52,634 nucleotides of DNA from a virus: positions 1 to 52,634 of the IMG/VR virus record IMGVR_UViG_3300028831_000041; one strand, written 5' to 3'. This document shows positions 49,433-52,634 of this stretch, one piece after another (position 1 is the first letter of the stretch; every line of letters starts with the position of its first letter). Position numbers and translations under genes: made by a program. The notes below the pieces were generated by a model that was not told the origin of the DNA, ran no database searches, and saw only the letters and a program-made list of their open reading frames with translations.

Positions 49433-50805
49433 ATATTTAACATGTAGTACATCATCATCTGTTTATTGAGTGGATGTTCTTTTCTTTCGTGTTTAACTTT
49501 ACCAGTCATTTCAAGATAATCTAGTATATTTCTAAGTGACTCATTCTGATTAGTCCCTGGTAATTCTTCCCAAAACTCTACAAGCAGTTCCTTAAAAGTA
49601 AATGGCTTATTGTGCTGTGCCAAATATTTTATAATTTTCCTAGAAGGAATACTAAGAGGATTAGATGTATCTAGTCCAAGACAATGATGCATCTTTCGTT
49701 CATGTTGTTCAAGAACTTGCATTGCTTTTTCTACAGAATCTTTAGCAATAATCATATTGTCAGTGTGTTCACCAAAATGTACAACCATTGACATCTTTAT
49801 GAGATGTGCCTTTTTACGAGCATAATATGGATTCAATTTTATACTAGCATTAATACGACCATTACCAGTCTGATGCTCTATCCACCATTCATTTAGAAGT
49901 GCTTTAGCCCCAGAAGTAAACTCACATCTTCCATACAATTTTGTTAGTTTATAAATATGATCTATCAGAACTTTCTTATGATCTAATTGTTCAGGAGCAA
50001 GATCAGGTATATCGAAGTCTGTATTTCTATTACGTTCCTCAAATATAAAGAAGCATCTTGATGCAAATCCTTCAGTCAGTAGTCTGTCATCAAATACTTC
50101 TTGTAGAAATCCTGGAGTAGTTCCTCCAAAGAAGTTTAGACAACAACTCATTATACGATCTTTTCCCTGAGTCTTAGTATCATAAGTGTAGTCACCACAA
50201 TCATAAGCCTGTATTAGAAAATGTACAAGATCTTCTGTTCGTTTACGAAACAGAGAACTTATTTCCTCAAGACAAAAACAAAGAGAACTATGAATATATG
50301 GTTCTAATTTGTTCTCACCAGTATCAGGATTTTTCTTTATAACAGAAATAAATCTGAGGCTCTTAGCCATAGCTTTAACAAGAGCTTCATACGTAGTTGC
50401 ATCTGCTGCTACTGGTATCAATAATGGTTTCTCATAGGGAGATGTTCCTGCTTGTCTTTTTAGATCTTTTTCTCGTTCTTCTTCAACTCTTTTGAATTCT
50501 TCATTCTCAAGAATTTGTTGTGTCTTTTCTTCAGGTGTAGCTCCTTGTAATTGTTTCGTTTTAGGATTTTCTAACTTATGATGACGCAAGAAATTTGCTA
50601 CTTGCTTTATCACAAGTCCTTTCCCCACTCCTGGCTCTGCAACTAAAATAGGATATATGTTTCCAAATAATGGATTGTGTGAAGGACCATACCATACTCT
50701 ACGTTGCAAAGATGCTGATATTAAATAATAAAACCCGAAATCCACAAAACTTTCTGGCGAAGCATAACCTGACATATAGGAATGCCATCGTTCAAAGTTT
50801 GTCAT
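49429..50805 (-). CDS. DUF3987-like P-loop ATPase, putative replicative helicase
   Basis: Walker A AEPGVGKG (56-63) followed by a long charged, helical insert, a Walker B-type SLCFCLEEISSLF near residue 175-187 and MSCCLNFFGGTTPGFL, FASRCFFIFEERNR as the later core strands. The C-terminal part looks like a winged-helix (KYLAQHNKPFTFKELLVEFW). This matches the DUF3987 family, which is often found in phage replication modules in place of a DnaB-type helicase. Downstream of the polymerase C-terminal gene, it fits replication. Confidence 0.7.
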   Translation of the reverse strand: MTNFERWHSYMSGYASPESFVDFGFYYLISASLQRRVWYGPSHNPLFGNIYPILVAEPGVGKGLVIKQVANFLRHHKLENPKTKQLQGATPEEKTQQILENEEFKRVEEEREKDLKRQAGTSPYEKPLLIPVAADATTYEALVKAMAKSLRFISVIKKNPDTGENKLEPYIHSSLCFCLEEISSLFRKRTEDLVHFLIQAYDCGDYTYDTKTQGKDRIMSCCLNFFGGTTPGFLQEVFDDRLLTEGFASRCFFIFEERNRNTDFDIPDLAPEQLDHKKVLIDHIYKLTKLYGRCEFTSGAKALLNEWWIEHQTGNGRINASIKLNPYYARKKAHLIKMSMVVHFGEHTDNMIIAKDSVEKAMQVLEQHERKMHHCLGLDTSNPLSIPSRKIIKYLAQHNKPFTFKELLVEFWEELPGTNQNESLRNILDYLEMTGKVKHERKEHPLNKQMMMYYMLNI

Positions 50806-50853
50806 TTTTACTTATATGTTAATTGATTTAGTTCATAATTTACTTTCCCTTTC

Positions 50854-50877
50854 GTGAGGATTTTTGGTGAGGATTTT
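50854..50877 (-). repeat. short direct repeat in intergenic gap
   Basis: GTGAGGATTTT occurs twice (50854-50864 and 50867-50877, plus-strand reading) in the 75-bp gap between the polymerase C-terminal gene and the DUF3987-like gene. A possible operator or leader element. Confidence 0.45.
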
Positions 50878-50880
50878 CCC

Positions 50881-51924
50881 TTAGTCTATAGACTTTAGAC
50901 CTTCTGGATTATTAACTGGATGAAATGGTGCCCAATTATTCCCTATAGCACCTTCTGATCTCATATAAAATTCTGCACCATCATAAGATGATTTTAATTT
51001 CTGTTCTATAAATTGTTTCATAATAATACAACAATCATTAGCTTCGTGGATGGGCGCCTGACATAAGATAGAGTCATGAGTATCTGCTAATATGTCCCAA
51101 TCCTTGCTATTGTTTTCTATAAACTCTTGCAAACCTGAAAGCGCAGTTCGTGTAATCATTGCTACTGTGGATTGTGGTATACAAGAGTAACATTCTTTTA
51201 AAGCGGATTCAGTTTCAAGATCACCAGTGAATGTAATTGGATTACCTAAGAGATTGTATAGTATGCGAGTGGACTTTACTTGTTGCTCTACGCGACTATG
51301 CCAATCTCGTATTTCAGGAAATAGTTCATGATACATTGTTAGAAATGTTTCTGCTTGATCTTTTCGTAAGACTACCTTACCTTTTGATTTCTCTAAGGTG
51401 TTTAAGCAGAACATACCCGCTTTAATTCCATAATTTGACGAATGACAAACTTGCTTGGCAATGTAATAAAATCGTCTCTGTGGTGGCCAATTATCAGATG
51501 ATTTAATAAGTTTGTCAATATCTTTCCACCAAGGATTCTTTTTTAGATCTTCTATTAGTGTTTGACAAAGTTCTTCAATATTGCATTTAATATCAAGCCC
51601 TTGCTTATCAATTTCACTTTGCCAAACTTCCTTAAATAAATGTAACCCAACGAAACAATGAGGTTTTATAACACATTCAAATAATTTGCGAAAATTACCA
51701 GGCTTACAAAGATAAGCAACAATAAGAGCTTCTGCCCCTGATTGGTCAACTTGTATAAGTGCTTTTCCTTCATCAGCGATATACATCTGGCGCATTGATT
51801 TCTCTTTGTTTTGTAGATTACCGCCATAAGTTTGAAAGATTGCTCTTGATGATAAACGAAAGAATTTGGTTCCTGAGATTACATAATTCGTAGAATCACG
51901 CGGTAAGCTTAATGAGTTGACCAT
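50881..51924 (-). CDS. split family A DNA polymerase, C-terminal piece (palm and fingers)
   Basis: Begins within the polymerase domain: YVISGTKFFRLSSR with a TGRLSS-like motif, GGNLQNK, then motif A LIQVDQSGAEAL (D60), motif B RRFYYIAKQVC...YG (K157, Y165) and motif C ADTHDSILC (H283, D284). The catalytic Asp residues are present, although motif C reads HDS rather than HDE. It has no exonuclease domain of its own. Together with the 1351-2919 gene it covers the whole of PolA. Confidence 0.9.
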   Translation of the reverse strand: MVNSLSLPRDSTNYVISGTKFFRLSSRAIFQTYGGNLQNKEKSMRQMYIADEGKALIQVDQSGAEALIVAYLCKPGNFRKLFECVIKPHCFVGLHLFKEVWQSEIDKQGLDIKCNIEELCQTLIEDLKKNPWWKDIDKLIKSSDNWPPQRRFYYIAKQVCHSSNYGIKAGMFCLNTLEKSKGKVVLRKDQAETFLTMYHELFPEIRDWHSRVEQQVKSTRILYNLLGNPITFTGDLETESALKECYSCIPQSTVAMITRTALSGLQEFIENNSKDWDILADTHDSILCQAPIHEANDCCIIMKQFIEQKLKSSYDGAEFYMRSEGAIGNNWAPFHPVNNPEGLKSID

Positions 51925-52304
51925 ACAATATCAGTCGTAGAAACACTTTGTAATAATTTTTGCAAATACTCAAATGCCTTTGGAGCAAACTCACTCATTC
52001 TACTATGTCCAATTCCTATTCCTCTTATTGGAATGATTGCTTTATAAGAGGGACCGCGCTCTCGTATTACTTCTAAAGCGCGGTCATTGATAGAGTTGAT
52101 CTCAAGTAGTTGAGAATCGGAAAAGTATCCCGAAGATTTACACATCTTCCAACATACATAAACTGGTAATGTATTTGGTTCATTATGTGCTATCCAAGCT
52201 TGTCCAAAAGTTCCCTTATTAGCGACATCAAAAGAGTAAATAAATAGCCACTCATTGTGATTCTGTATGAATGTTCTACTGATGCGCCAAGGTAATACTA
52301 TCAT
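51909..52304 (-). CDS. conserved phage hypothetical protein (131 aa)
   Basis: MIVLPWRISRTFIQNHNEWLF start, then FGQAWIAHNEPNTLPVYVCWKMCKSS and RGIGIGHSRMSEFAPKAFEYL. I recall this type of protein (DUF7831-like) from other phage replication regions; the name was not checked. Its stop overlaps the polymerase C-terminal gene by 16 nt. It is cargo between the split polymerase halves. Confidence 0.55.
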   Translation of the reverse strand: MIVLPWRISRTFIQNHNEWLFIYSFDVANKGTFGQAWIAHNEPNTLPVYVCWKMCKSSGYFSDSQLLEINSINDRALEVIRERGPSYKAIIPIRGIGIGHSRMSEFAPKAFEYLQKLLQSVSTTDIVWSTH

Positions 52305-52310
52305 TCTACT

Positions 52311-52566
52311 TTATGCACCATATAAAGGAAAGTTTAATCTTGCAAATTCTCCAAATAATTCTATTGCTTTATCATCATAAGCTATAGCTGCTTCTATCTC
52401 ATTTTTAAATAAACCAAGATGAATATGAATTTTTCTATCTTGAATATAAGCTCTAAACTTTCTTGACTTAGAGTGAAATCCTACTCCTTTATAGATTGAA
52501 GTAGTTCTACATAATCTTTTTTTACTATTTTGAAGATTTCTTCTATGATAACATAATCTTAGATTA
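52311..52566 (-). CDS. HNH-AP2 homing endonuclease, C-terminal part (gene cut by contig edge)
   Basis: Minus-strand reading from 52566 gives NLRLCYHRRNLQNSKK, the second half of the HNH motif, then TTSIYKGVGFHSKSRKF and an AP2-type DNA-binding tail ending AAIAYDDKAIELFGEFARL, stop at 52311-52313. Directly completes the fragment at 1-233. AP2 domains give sequence specificity to HNH enzymes. Confidence 0.9.
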
Positions 52567-52624
52567 AGATCGGAAGAGCGTCGTGTAGGGAAAGAGTGTA
52601 GATCTCGGTGGTCGCCGTATCATT
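52567..52624. other. Illumina adapter sequence (assembly artefact)
   Basis: Begins AGATCGGAAGAGCGTCGTGT and ends GTCGCCGTATCATT, matching the full 58-nt TruSeq universal adapter reverse complement. Not phage DNA. Confidence 0.97.
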
Positions 52625-52634
52625 AAAAAAAAAA
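52625..52634. other. poly-A tail (assembly artefact)
   Basis: Ten A residues after the adapter, as read-through beyond the fragment end typically gives. Should be trimmed with the adapter. Confidence 0.93.

Overview
The window is an essentially complete double-stranded DNA phage genome (about 33-35% G+C by eye). Its last 68 bases are not biological: 52567-52624 match the 58-nt Illumina TruSeq universal adapter (reverse complement) and 52625-52634 are a poly-A tail. Without them the contig ends join through a shared 3-bp TTA. The join rebuilds an uninterrupted HNH-AP2 endonuclease gene (161 codons plus stop) and gives a circle of about 52,563 bp, so the molecule is circular or circularly permuted.

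On that circle there are two opposed blocks. The leftward block (19339 down to 1, then 52566 down to 49262, about 22.6 kb) carries replication, recombination and nucleotide metabolism: a CobS/MoxR-like AAA+ ATPase, an SF2/SNF2 helicase, a stand-alone sigma-54-activator AAA+ protein, a GroES-like co-chaperonin, a PD-(D/E)XK nuclease, a dNMP kinase, a Sak4-like recombinase, an ssDNA-binding-type protein, a family A DNA polymerase split into two genes, MazG, an HNH endonuclease and a DUF3987-like ATPase. Genes mostly overlap by 1-20 nt. The rightward block (19938-49265) carries terminase, portal, scaffold-like protein, a DEDDh exonuclease, major capsid protein, fibre and beta-helix proteins, a holin-like pair, an outer-membrane-barrel-like protein, tail proteins and a 2094-residue ejection-type protein with a zinc-protease motif. 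The blocks diverge from a 0.6-kb regulatory gap (19340-19937) and converge at overlapping stop codons (49262-49265). No integrase, repressor, tRNA, RNA polymerase, sigma factor or recognisable endolysin was seen.

The most striking feature is a likely sigma-54 regulon. The phage encodes an AAA+ protein with a GSFTGA loop, Walker A and B, and an FRxDLYxR arginine-finger block, but no receiver or DNA-binding domain. Nine intergenic sites match the -24/-12 promoter (TGGCAC/T, then GC with exact spacing). They precede the late block, the capsid gene, the GroES-like gene, the CobS-like gene and two hairpin-bounded single-gene units. Three more sit in a 400-bp gap with a convergent duplicated pair. 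The proposal is that the phage supplies its own activator to turn host RpoN holoenzyme onto phage promoters.

Host: the outer-membrane-like protein points to a Gram-negative cell. At least six late genes carry Sec signal peptides, and the fibres use phrasing (GxGSGITNL, YQIQYCTN..TNW) that I associate with Verrucomicrobiota. The phylum is an inference. Short-tailed morphology is also only suggested, by the absence of a tape measure or sheath and the presence of a giant ejection-type protein.
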